In this document: piece after piece, positions 28,781-37,110 of the stretch
Layout: each line of letters begins with the position of its first letter
Numbering within the stretch: position 1 is the first letter of the stretch
Source: Prosthecobacter debontii
GTDB taxonomy: Bacteria > Verrucomicrobiota > Verrucomicrobiia > Verrucomicrobiales > Verrucomicrobiaceae
NCBI GenBank assembly: GCA_945869695.1
Contig: CAMBPV010000002.1
Span: forward strand, 32,786-96,785
Reading direction: 5' to 3'
DNA length: 64,000 nucleotides
Notes under the pieces: model-generated
Seen by the model: only the letters and a program-made list of their open reading frames with translations
What the model was told of the DNA's origin: nothing
Databases searched by the model: none
Made by a program: the position numbers and the translations under genes

Positions 28781-29050
28781 ATGAGCGATACACCATCCAA
28801 CGAAAACGTGGTTCCCCATGAGGAAGCAGAACTTCAAAACCGGAGACTCTTCCTCCAAGGCATGGGGAAGTGGTCCGGGGCGGCGATTGCCGCCGTGGTC
28901 GGAACCGTGATCGGCACTGGGACGGAGGCGCAAGCCGGATCTTGGATCAATCGGCGAGGTGGCGGTGGTGGCTGGATCAATAGGCGGGGTGGTGGAGGTA
29001 GCTGGATCAATGGCCGGGGAATTGGCGGTTGGATCAATGGTCGTTATTAG
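28781..29050 (+). CDS. GrrA-like Gly-rich RiPP precursor with four WIN motifs
   Basis: 89 aa; leader ...NRRLFLQGMGKWSGAAIAAVVGTVIGTGTEAQA then GSWINRRGGGGGWINRRGGGGSWINGRGIGGWINGRY; next to a radical SAM/SPASM gene. Confidence 0.8.
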   Translation: MSDTPSNENVVPHEEAELQNRRLFLQGMGKWSGAAIAAVVGTVIGTGTEAQAGSWINRRGGGGGWINRRGGGGSWINGRGIGGWINGRY

Positions 29051-29073
29051 GAGCAGTATCCTGATTTCATCTC

Positions 29074-29874
29074 GTGCCTGAAAATCCTGCCGCGCCCATG
29101 GTGTTCCTTCCGGCGACACTCGCGGAGGACTCCAGCGGTGGCCCATTTACCGTCGTCGTGCAGACGCGTGAGGAGTTCACGCATTGGCTGCGCGCTCCGA
29201 ACCCAAACGCTGAAAGCATTCAAGTCGAGGGGCTGATCGGTGACCCAGAAGTCTGGGCACTTGCGGCCCAAGGGGGGATGCAAATCCCGCTGGATGTCAT
29301 CCTGAGCGATCCTGCGCTGGAGTTCTCTTCTCTCTACCGGCTTGTCGATGTCCGCTTGGTGCGTGAGGTCAGGGTCAGCATTCCGACCCGGCCAGGCTTC
29401 CTGAAAGCCCTGCGGCTCGCGGCGTCTCTGCAACTGCCTGTGCGGCTTCTCCCCGGTCAGCCGAGCCCTCAGTCTTTGGTTGAGTTGAACGAGGCGGCCC
29501 ATTTTTATCTTCGGGATCCCATGGTTGAAGTTCCTGTCGAGTTTTTCCATTCGGTGTTCTCAGCCTTCCGCGGTATGGAAGAAGGCACACTTTGGACTTT
29601 TCTTGAACAGGACCCTGCCTTTTTCTGCCACGTCGACCCTGCGGGCCAAGCGCTCCACGAACCCGATTTCGTTGAGGCCCATCTTTCGGACCTTCTCAAG
29701 ACGGGTGCCGAGTGTGCCACATGCCGATGGCAGCCAATCTGCGCTGGCTATTTCAAATGGCCCGATCCCGCTTATGATTGCGCGGGAGTAAAGGAACTCT
29801 TTGCCACGCTCGAATCTGCGGCCGTTGAAATCACTCGTGATCTGGCCACCCAAGAAATTGAATCCTCCTCATGA
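29074..29874 (+). CDS. SPASM-like cysteine-rich partner protein of the RiPP cluster (no CxxxCxxC)
   Basis: GTG start; C-terminal ECATCRWQPICAGYFKWPDPAYDC resembles an auxiliary-cluster motif; 4-nt overlap with the rSAM gene. Confidence 0.65.
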   Translation: MPENPAAPMVFLPATLAEDSSGGPFTVVVQTREEFTHWLRAPNPNAESIQVEGLIGDPEVWALAAQGGMQIPLDVILSDPALEFSSLYRLVDVRLVREVRVSIPTRPGFLKALRLAASLQLPVRLLPGQPSPQSLVELNEAAHFYLRDPMVEVPVEFFHSVFSAFRGMEEGTLWTFLEQDPAFFCHVDPAGQALHEPDFVEAHLSDLLKTGAECATCRWQPICAGYFKWPDPAYDCAGVKELFATLESAAVEITRDLATQEIESSS

Positions 29875-31073
29875 GCAACCGTGTTTTTAGCGTCATCCTC
29901 CTTCCCACTGCGGAGTGCAATGTGGCATGCACCTACTGCTTCGAGCACAAGGAGCCCCATCGTCTTTCGATGCTGCTAGTGCCGCTGCTCACTAAGCAAC
30001 TCCTCGATCACATCGAGCACGAAGGCATCGAGGAATGCGAGATCTATTGGCAGGGTGGCGAGGCAATGATCATGGGTCCTGCGTGGTTTGTGGAAGCCGG
30101 GAAGATCATGGACGATGCGGCCGCGGTGCGAGGTCGCCGCTTCACCCACTACCTCCAGACAAATCTCATCAGTTACTCGCCCGCCTGGAATGAAGTGCTA
30201 AAGGATATGTTTGGCGGATCGCTCGGCACCTCGATGGACTTTCCGAATCTCCACCGCAAGCTCTTCAGCGGAAGCGCGGAGGGTTACACTGCAATCTGGA
30301 CGCAGCGACTCCGCGAGGCGCAGGCCGCCGGCATCGACATCGGCGTCATCGCGGTGCTTCACCAAGGCAGTATCGACGCAGGTGCCGATGCCTTTTACCG
30401 CTACTACACCGAAGAACTTGGGCTCAAAAGTTTCCAAGTGAACACTCCGTTTCCTGGAGGACCGGCAAAAGCGGTGGAAGCGGAGTTTGACCTCGACAAA
30501 ACCGCGCTGGCGAGATTCCTCTCTGAACTTTTTGATATCTGGATGGAGCGCGGACACGCCGCAGGCATCTCGCTTGGTCCATTCGACTCACTCATCCATC
30601 ACTTCACGGGTGCGCCCGCGCGACTGCCTTGCATTTGGAAAGAGAACTGCTCGAATCAATTCATCAGCGTGGATTCCAAGGGCTCTGTGGCGCAGTGTGA
30701 CTGTTGGGTGACAAGCTACCCCGAGACGTTTTTTGGCAATGTCTTCCGCGATGCCGATCTCACGCAGATGCTGCGCACCAGCCCCGCAAGACGGGAGTTT
30801 ATTGAGCGCCCGAAACATCTCGTCGAGCATGAGGACTGCCTCGAGTGCCGCTTCCTTTCCATCTGCCACGGCGGATGTCCTGTGCGCACCTACAGTGCGC
30901 TGGGCACCATGCTGGCAAAGGATCCTTACTGCGAAGTTTACAAAGCCGTGTTCAGCCGCGCAGAAACCCACAGTCGTGCGCTGCTCCGCCGCCAGCCTCG
31001 GTTTACCGGTGCCACAAAGCCGACGATTCAAACCGGTCCGGCGAGCATGACAACGGTGGCGATCCCTCGATGA
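29871..31073 (+). CDS. Radical SAM/SPASM peptide maturase (GrrM-like, putative cyclophane-forming)
   Basis: LPTAECNVACTYCFEHKEPHR (CxxxCxxC); SPASM cysteines in CIWKENCSNQF...CDCW...CLECRFLSICHGGCPVR...YCEVY. Confidence 0.85.
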   Translation: MSNRVFSVILLPTAECNVACTYCFEHKEPHRLSMLLVPLLTKQLLDHIEHEGIEECEIYWQGGEAMIMGPAWFVEAGKIMDDAAAVRGRRFTHYLQTNLISYSPAWNEVLKDMFGGSLGTSMDFPNLHRKLFSGSAEGYTAIWTQRLREAQAAGIDIGVIAVLHQGSIDAGADAFYRYYTEELGLKSFQVNTPFPGGPAKAVEAEFDLDKTALARFLSELFDIWMERGHAAGISLGPFDSLIHHFTGAPARLPCIWKENCSNQFISVDSKGSVAQCDCWVTSYPETFFGNVFRDADLTQMLRTSPARREFIERPKHLVEHEDCLECRFLSICHGGCPVRTYSALGTMLAKDPYCEVYKAVFSRAETHSRALLRRQPRFTGATKPTIQTGPASMTTVAIPR

Positions 31074-31106
31074 AGGCGAGTCATCTTCTGAAAGAGCATC
31101 CTGAAC

Positions 31107-32657
31107 ATGATGATGAGCCAAATTCAACGACGGAGTGCAATGGCAATCGCGCCGCTTCTCGTGATTCTTTGCGGCAACCTGATCAGTTGCGCCTCCAAAC
31201 CAAAGCCAGCGGTCACTCGAATCGTAGGCTCTACAAACGGCACTCCCTTCACTCCAATGAACTCAAAACACAGTGGAACCGCATCCGGCATTTTACCTCT
31301 GGCCTCTGGGCCGAAGGCTTTCGTGGCGCGGATGGCTCTCGCCGGAAACGCGCAGCACACCCTGGATCTCCAGTATTACATTTGGCACGGCGATCAGACG
31401 GGCAAACTGCTCGCCGGAGCCGTGATCCAAGCGGCGCAGCGCGGGGTGAAGGCGCGCCTCTTGCTGGATGACATGGGCACTGCGGCGAAGGATCGCAGCT
31501 TACTCATTCTCGACAGCCACCCAAACATTGAGGTGAAACTCTTCAATCCGATCAGCCTGCGCTCTCACCGGATGCTCGGCACGCTCTTGGACTTCAAGCG
31601 CGTGAACCGGCGCATGCATAACAAGTCATTCACAGCCGATGGGAAGGTGGCCATCGTGGGCGGACGCAACATCGGGGATGAATACTTTGGCGCGGCGGAT
31701 GGAATGAACTTTGCCGACTTTGACGTGGTGGCCAAAGGCCCGGTGGTGAGGGAAGTTACGCAGACCTTTGAGCGCTACTGGAACTGCGCGGCTGCGGTGC
31801 CGATCTCGGAGGTCAGTGGCGAGAAGGTCTCCGCCTCGGATCTGGAAAAAGGTCAGCACGAGCTTCTGGCTCATCGAGAAAAGATGGAGGGCACGCCGTA
31901 TGCAGCTGAGTTAAGATCGAGCCAGCTGGTGACCACTCCCTTGAGTGAAATCCGCTTCCTCGAGGGCAAGGCAGTGGTGGTCAGTGATCAACCCGAAAAG
32001 GTGACGACGCGCCCTGAGGATGCCTCCACGCACCTGGCACCGCAGATGCGGGACATCGTGCAGAACACGAAAAAGGAAATGATATTGGTGTCGCCCTATT
32101 TCATCCCTGGCCAGGAAGGTGTGGAATGGATGGCGGGGCTGGAACATCGCGGTGTGGCGGTGAAGGTGATCACGAACTCGCTTGCCTCCACGGATGTGGC
32201 CGCTGTCCATGCCGGCTATGCGCGGTATCGAGAGGGCTTGCTCAAGGCAGGCGTGGAGCTCCGTGAACTGAAAGCGCTGCCGATGACGAGCGACGCGGGC
32301 GGATCTGGCTTCAGCCTCACGGGCTCCTCCAAAGCGGGCCTTCATGCGAAGACGTTTGTGTTTGATCGACGCTGGGTTTTTGTGGGCTCGATGAATCTGG
32401 ATCCGCGCTCCTTGAAGCTGAACACGGAGATGGGCATGATCATCGACAGCCCCGAGCTCGCTGCGCAAATGCTCGCGCGCGTGGAGGAAAATCTGCCGCA
32501 ACGCACCTATCGGGTCGAACTCACGGATTCAGGCCTGCAATGGACGACTCAGGAGAAGGGTGAAAACGTGATCCTGAAGGCGGAGCCCAAAGCGGGTTTC
32601 AAGAAGCGACTCCTGTCGCGAGTCTGCTCGATGCTGCCCATCGAAGGCCAGTTGTGA
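31107..32657 (+). CDS. Phospholipase D/cardiolipin synthase-like lipoprotein
   Basis: Two HKD motifs: MHNKSFTADGKVAIVGGRNIGDEYF and LHAKTFVFDRRWVFVGSMNLDPRS; lipobox LISCAS. Confidence 0.85.
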   Translation: MMMSQIQRRSAMAIAPLLVILCGNLISCASKPKPAVTRIVGSTNGTPFTPMNSKHSGTASGILPLASGPKAFVARMALAGNAQHTLDLQYYIWHGDQTGKLLAGAVIQAAQRGVKARLLLDDMGTAAKDRSLLILDSHPNIEVKLFNPISLRSHRMLGTLLDFKRVNRRMHNKSFTADGKVAIVGGRNIGDEYFGAADGMNFADFDVVAKGPVVREVTQTFERYWNCAAAVPISEVSGEKVSASDLEKGQHELLAHREKMEGTPYAAELRSSQLVTTPLSEIRFLEGKAVVVSDQPEKVTTRPEDASTHLAPQMRDIVQNTKKEMILVSPYFIPGQEGVEWMAGLEHRGVAVKVITNSLASTDVAAVHAGYARYREGLLKAGVELRELKALPMTSDAGGSGFSLTGSSKAGLHAKTFVFDRRWVFVGSMNLDPRSLKLNTEMGMIIDSPELAAQMLARVEENLPQRTYRVELTDSGLQWTTQEKGENVILKAEPKAGFKKRLLSRVCSMLPIEGQL

Positions 32658-32682
32658 TCAGATCACGGGCGGCGGGCTCCAT

Positions 32683-33600
32683 TTACCACATCACGGAAAA
32701 GCCAGCGGTCAGCGTGTCGGTATCTGCACCGACGTCCGCATACGTCCGCGTGCCGATGTAGGAGATCTTGACGCCGAGAGAGCGATTGATGGGCACGCCG
32801 AGCGCCAGCCCCCAGCCGAGATTGCTCTGGCTGTCGTCATTGGCCTTTCCGTTCACCGTCGTCTCACCGCCGATGCCGTAACCGAGGCTGGCGCTCAACC
32901 AGAGGCCGGGCCGGAAGGTGTAAATGAGATGACTGTCAGCAGTGAAGAATGGATCCTGCTCGAGGTGCCTTCCGTTGAAGAACTCGTCATTGTCCGTGTA
33001 GAGCCATGCCGCCGTGGTCAGCTCCATGGACCACTTGCCGCGATTATGCACCACGCCGAACTGCGGCCGAAAGGTGAAGCGGTTGTTGCCGAGGTTGATC
33101 AGTTTATCCTCCATGAATTCTCCGGTCGGGAGTTGCACGGCCAAACCGGCACCCACGATGGTCTCAGGCTCTTTCCGCGCGCGATACTCCGCAAACTCCT
33201 TCCCCGCGAGAGGCGGCGCACCGTAGAGATTCATGGCAAAACGCACATTCGTATCCGCCCAGCCTTCACGGCTGATGCCCGCAGGCGCACCGTTGAGCAG
33301 CCCCGACCACTCGCCGGTTTGATAGGCCTGAGTGAGATCGACACGGGCGGATTTTCCCAGGAGTTCAAAGCTCTGGATGTATTTGAGAGCCGTGGTGTGA
33401 AGCGTGAACTCGGCATCCTCGATCCTCAGAAGCGGATCCAAAAAGATGTCGCCAGTGGTGTAGGCATAGGCACCGCCTAAAAAGTGACTTCCGAGGGGCA
33501 GGTGGCTCCAGCGGCGCGGCTCGATGTCCTGCGCGTGGGAATCGAGGGAGAGAAATCCAAGGGCTAAGACCGTGGCGAGGGTGAGGGCGATCCGATTCAT
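32683..33600 (-). CDS. Outer-membrane transporter-like protein (phenol MetA pathway type)
   Basis: Signal peptide MNRIALTLATVLALGFLSLDSHA; beta-rich GAGLAVQLPTGEFMEDKLINLGNNRFTFRPQFG. Confidence 0.65.
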   Translation of the reverse strand: MNRIALTLATVLALGFLSLDSHAQDIEPRRWSHLPLGSHFLGGAYAYTTGDIFLDPLLRIEDAEFTLHTTALKYIQSFELLGKSARVDLTQAYQTGEWSGLLNGAPAGISREGWADTNVRFAMNLYGAPPLAGKEFAEYRARKEPETIVGAGLAVQLPTGEFMEDKLINLGNNRFTFRPQFGVVHNRGKWSMELTTAAWLYTDNDEFFNGRHLEQDPFFTADSHLIYTFRPGLWLSASLGYGIGGETTVNGKANDDSQSNLGWGLALGVPINRSLGVKISYIGTRTYADVGADTDTLTAGFSVMW

Positions 33601-33602
33601 GC

Positions 33603-34604
33603 TCACTTGCTTGCGGGTTGAGCTTTCAACCATTGTTCAGAGCGTGCGAGACGCACCTTTTGATCGGCGATGGAGTTACGCTCCACGCGCAGTTCGCGGT
33701 AACGGGCAAAGAGATGCGCCATGTCACGACGCGCATCGGCTGCCACGGCTTGGATGAGATCTTCCATCTGAAGCGCATCCCGAAGTCCGATGGGTGAAGG
33801 CGTTGAGGATGCCGTGCCGGAGGTGACGGCGTAGAGCTGCTCGATCCGCTCCTGGCGCAGGGCCGTCACTCGATCGAGTTCGGCTTGGACGTTTTTGTGG
33901 GATTCCTCATTGAGCTTGGGGTTGGTGATCTGCTGCTCCAGATCCCTTTGCTTCACCTTGAGGCGGTCGAGGGATTCCTGGAGCGTCTCACGGACTCCGT
34001 CTTTGGCTCCGCTCGTTTGTTGGGTGGAGCGGCGGTTTTGCTCATACTCGGGGTTCTTGCGGATGGTCGTGTTCCAGCCGCCAAAAGCCGAGCCATTTTC
34101 ATAGATGTACTTGTCGTAATCTTGGTGGGTGTCCATGCTCAGCGTGAGATCCACCACCATGTTGATCATGTTATTGATCTTCGAGTCAAACTCGGAGCGC
34201 TCCTTCACCAAGTCCTCGCGCTGGAAGGAGTTGGTGGACACCCGCAGGGCCTCTTCCAGTTTGGCGCGTTCCGTCGCGTAATACTTCGCCGCCTTTTCGA
34301 TCCGCTCGATGACTTCCCGTTTGATGCGCGTCACTTTCGTCTTCGAGTCCTGGCTGTCCGTGCTGGATTTCAGCATCGTCAGGACGCGGCCCACATTGGC
34401 GTTGAGCGTGCTGTCCAGCTCCTCGATCTGGCCCACGATCCGCGTCGCGCGCTCTTCCCGACCTCGGATGTAGCGGGTCATTTCGGTGACATAACTCTCC
34501 ACCTCCTCCCGGGAGGGCGTCGGCACCTCAGCAGGAGTCTGCGCCTGCAGATTGGAAAGGAATAGGGTCACCCCAAGGACGGCTGGATAAAGAATGGTTT
34601 TCAT
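33603..34604 (-). CDS. Hypothetical exported coiled-coil protein
   Basis: Signal peptide then long charged helical segments. Confidence 0.55.
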   Translation of the reverse strand: MKTILYPAVLGVTLFLSNLQAQTPAEVPTPSREEVESYVTEMTRYIRGREERATRIVGQIEELDSTLNANVGRVLTMLKSSTDSQDSKTKVTRIKREVIERIEKAAKYYATERAKLEEALRVSTNSFQREDLVKERSEFDSKINNMINMVVDLTLSMDTHQDYDKYIYENGSAFGGWNTTIRKNPEYEQNRRSTQQTSGAKDGVRETLQESLDRLKVKQRDLEQQITNPKLNEESHKNVQAELDRVTALRQERIEQLYAVTSGTASSTPSPIGLRDALQMEDLIQAVAADARRDMAHLFARYRELRVERNSIADQKVRLARSEQWLKAQPASK

Positions 34605-34767
34605 GGCTCAGTGCCCCAAGACTGTGACAACGCCCCGCCAAAAGCAATCACGAATCACTGGCGTGGATTCAGACTTCGGTCTGCCGCAGAGGGGATGGAT
34701 CTTGGGCGTCTGAATCACCCTTGCCAACATCCTTTGCCATCGGGCAAAGCGGGATTATCCTATTGGC

Positions 34768-34986
34768 ATGATCGAGCGCATCACTTTCAATCCGAATCAA
34801 TGTGGAGGTCGCCCCTGCATCCGGGGGCTGCGAATCCGTGTGAAGGATGTGCTCGATCTGCTGGCAGCCAAAGTCCCTGAAGCGGAGATCCTGGAAGATT
34901 ATCCTTATCTGGAGCCCGAGGACATCGCCGCCTGCCTCGAATACGCTGCTGCCGAATTGGATCACCCCGTTCTCGTCTCCCGTTAG
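34768..34986 (+). CDS. DUF433 antitoxin
   Basis: ITFNPNQCGGRPCIRGLRIRVKDVLDLLAAKVPEAEILEDYPYLEPEDIAACLEYAA. Confidence 0.9.
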   Translation: MIERITFNPNQCGGRPCIRGLRIRVKDVLDLLAAKVPEAEILEDYPYLEPEDIAACLEYAAAELDHPVLVSR

Positions 34987-34989
34987 GCC

Positions 34990-35319
34990 ATGCGTTTCGT
35001 GGTGGATGCCCAGTTGCCGCCCGCCTTGGCACGGCTCCTGACCAGTCACGGTCACACCGCCGAGCACGTTTCGGACATTGGTCTCAGCGATGCCAATGAC
35101 TCGGCGATCTGGGCCTATGCCTTGCAGAATCAGGCCATCATCGTCACGAAGGATGAAGACTTCCACCATCGCTTCAGCCATACTTCAATCGCTCCCGTCA
35201 TTGTCTGGCTACGCATCGGCAACACCAGTCGCCGGGCGCTCCTTCATTGGGTCGAGCCGCTGATCCCCCAGATCGTCCAATTGATCGACCAAGGTGACCG
35301 CTTTGTCGAGGTGCGGTGA
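34990..35319 (+). CDS. DUF5615 PIN-like toxin
   Basis: MRFVVDAQLPPALARLLTSHGHTAEHVSDIGLSDANDSAIWAYA, IVTKDEDF; 3 bp after the DUF433 gene. Confidence 0.9.
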   Translation: MRFVVDAQLPPALARLLTSHGHTAEHVSDIGLSDANDSAIWAYALQNQAIIVTKDEDFHHRFSHTSIAPVIVWLRIGNTSRRALLHWVEPLIPQIVQLIDQGDRFVEVR

Positions 35320-35358
35320 TTTTCCTGGGTGGGTGTCAGAGCAAGCGACTTGTTTTTG

Positions 35359-35384
35359 AGCACTAGCTGTCAGGCATCTCGGCT
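35359..35384. repeat. Direct repeat copy 1 (gagcactagctgtcaggcatctcggc)
   Basis: 24/26 identical by eye to 35847-35872. Confidence 0.7.
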
Positions 35385-35452
35385 TTAGCGGCTGATAGTT
35401 TTGGGTCTGCTGAAACTGGTGTTTTTGTTCTTCAATCGCTGGAACGCATGGC

Positions 35453-35749
35453 TCAATATTTCTTCCAGTGGGTTTTGTATCCGTGGAGAGGTCGCAAAAT
35501 CAATGTCTCGTCCTCAAACCAATAGTCCACCCATGTAGGTCCCTCGAAAGTCGTGTAATGGAGTTTGGCTCCTTCGGTCCAGAATTTCAGTTTTGCGACA
35601 GTCGGTTGATTTTCATATTTGGGATGCTCCCATAAAAACACGCCATCTTCTAGGAAATGAAGCAGCTCGCTATCCAGATCATAGTCGGGGATCTCCGATT
35701 TGATGGGTCTCCAATCTCCCAGAAGTGAGTTTGATTCCGAGGTCTTCAT
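35453..35749 (-). CDS. Small hypothetical protein
   Basis: 98 aa ORF, MKTSESNSLLGDWRPIKSEIPDYDLDSELLHFLEDG. Confidence 0.55.
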   Translation of the reverse strand: MKTSESNSLLGDWRPIKSEIPDYDLDSELLHFLEDGVFLWEHPKYENQPTVAKLKFWTEGAKLHYTTFEGPTWVDYWFEDETLILRPLHGYKTHWKKY

Positions 35750-35846
35750 TTTTCATCTAACGATGTTTGGCCACATTGAGACATGGACGTTTCGGTGCTC
35801 GAAAACAACCCAATCGTTCTAAGAACCTGCTCAGATCAAGCCGTCG

Positions 35847-35872
35847 GAGCACTATCTGTCAGGCATCTCAGC
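35847..35872. repeat. Direct repeat copy 2 (gagcactatctgtcaggcatctcagc)
   Basis: 24/26 identical by eye to 35359-35384. Confidence 0.7.
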
Positions 35873-35883
35873 GTCTCTCAGCA

Positions 35884-36735
35884 TTAATGTGAGCTCGCCT
35901 TCGTCGCCTCTACACACGAAGCAATGGCCTGATCCAAATAGTCGAGATAAGACACGTCATCACTCAGTTCCAAGTTGAAATCCATGGTTTCCCGAAACCC
36001 GCGCAAGGCTGGAAGCAAATCGGGATCACCCAGTTCTTTCGCCGCTTCGATACTCAGGCGTCCGACTACTTCGTTCTCCCACTCATCCAAGATCGCACGC
36101 TTTGCCCGGGGATCATGACGCACCGCCAGCCCAAGCAGCGCCTCCCCTCGAATCTCTGAATCCGAATCCTTCAGCGCAGAATACAGAGCCTCGCGGATCT
36201 CCGGCGTGTCACAATCCGTCAGCGAGCCCAGCCCAAACACGGCCCAGTTCCTGATGTCATGATCCTCGTCCGCCGCCAGCTTGATCAGGGCGACGATGGC
36301 ATCAGGGTCATCGTGCGTGGAGAGACCGTGAACGATACCATAGCGAACGTGCGGGTCTGGGTGATCAGCCTGCTTGATGAGATAAGGGATGGCTCGAGGG
36401 TCTGCTCTGTGGCCCAGGGACATCGCAGCCGCATGGATCACACGGGGATCAGCGTCATTGAGCAGAGGAATCAATACATCGACAGATTCGGTTAAAAATG
36501 TCTGATCACCCCAGCCTAGCTGCCCAAGAACATCGGCTCCAATGGCGCGATCCAGCGGATCAGCGCTCTGACTGTACTCAACACCGAGAAGGAACTCTTC
36601 CTCGCCCCCTCGGTAGTGAACTAGTGCCAGATGCACTTCCGCATTCTCCTCACAGATAGCTTCACGACACCGCTCAACCACAGCGCGACTAGGCGTCTGA
36701 TCACCTTCATACCTTTCGTCATAGCGCGGGTTCAT
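35884..36735 (-). CDS. HEAT-repeat protein
   Basis: LLNDADPRVIHAAAMSLGHRADPRAIPYLIKQADHPDPHVRYGIVHGL repeats. Confidence 0.8.
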   Translation of the reverse strand: MNPRYDERYEGDQTPSRAVVERCREAICEENAEVHLALVHYRGGEEEFLLGVEYSQSADPLDRAIGADVLGQLGWGDQTFLTESVDVLIPLLNDADPRVIHAAAMSLGHRADPRAIPYLIKQADHPDPHVRYGIVHGLSTHDDPDAIVALIKLAADEDHDIRNWAVFGLGSLTDCDTPEIREALYSALKDSDSEIRGEALLGLAVRHDPRAKRAILDEWENEVVGRLSIEAAKELGDPDLLPALRGFRETMDFNLELSDDVSYLDYLDQAIASCVEATKASSH

Positions 36736-36820
36736 GACGGATAATAGAGCACGATCAGGGACAAATACCTCGTTCCTTTTCCCTGCGGCTCAGCCGCCTG
36801 CCGAGTCACCGGTTCCCAAG

Positions 36821-37039
36821 CTACGGCGTCGGAGGCTCGGGCTCTTCTTCGTCTTCGGAGGTGGGGACTTCGAGGAGGCTTTGCTGCATGTAGAGCGTTA
36901 GCTTTTCGGGCTGGCGGGGGAACATCTCCATGAGCTTGCAGAGATTGAGGTAGAACATGAGCTGGAGATTCTCACGGGCGAGGCGCTTGCCTTCCTCGGT
37001 GGTGGTTTTGGCTCCGGTGGAGCTCTGGAGAAATACATG
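36821..37039 (-). pseudogene. C-terminal remnant of an unidentified protein
   Basis: Open frame HVFLQSSTGAKTTTEEGKRLARENLQLMFYLNLCKLMEMFPRQPEKLTLYMQQSLLEVPTSEDEEEPEPPTP* after an in-frame TGA; no start for the full segment. Confidence 0.4.
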
Positions 37040-37110
37040 TCATCTTTTTGCATCTTTTTGGCGGTGCAGTCTTGCCTCGACGGCGCAGGTTCCGTAGTTT
37101 CTCCATCATC

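Noticed and set aside
28969-29047. tggatcaat repeats as a possible DNA repeat/CRISPR-like array
   Set aside because: They are codons for the WIN motifs of the precursor peptide; spacing is only 27-30 nt with Gly-codon spacers.
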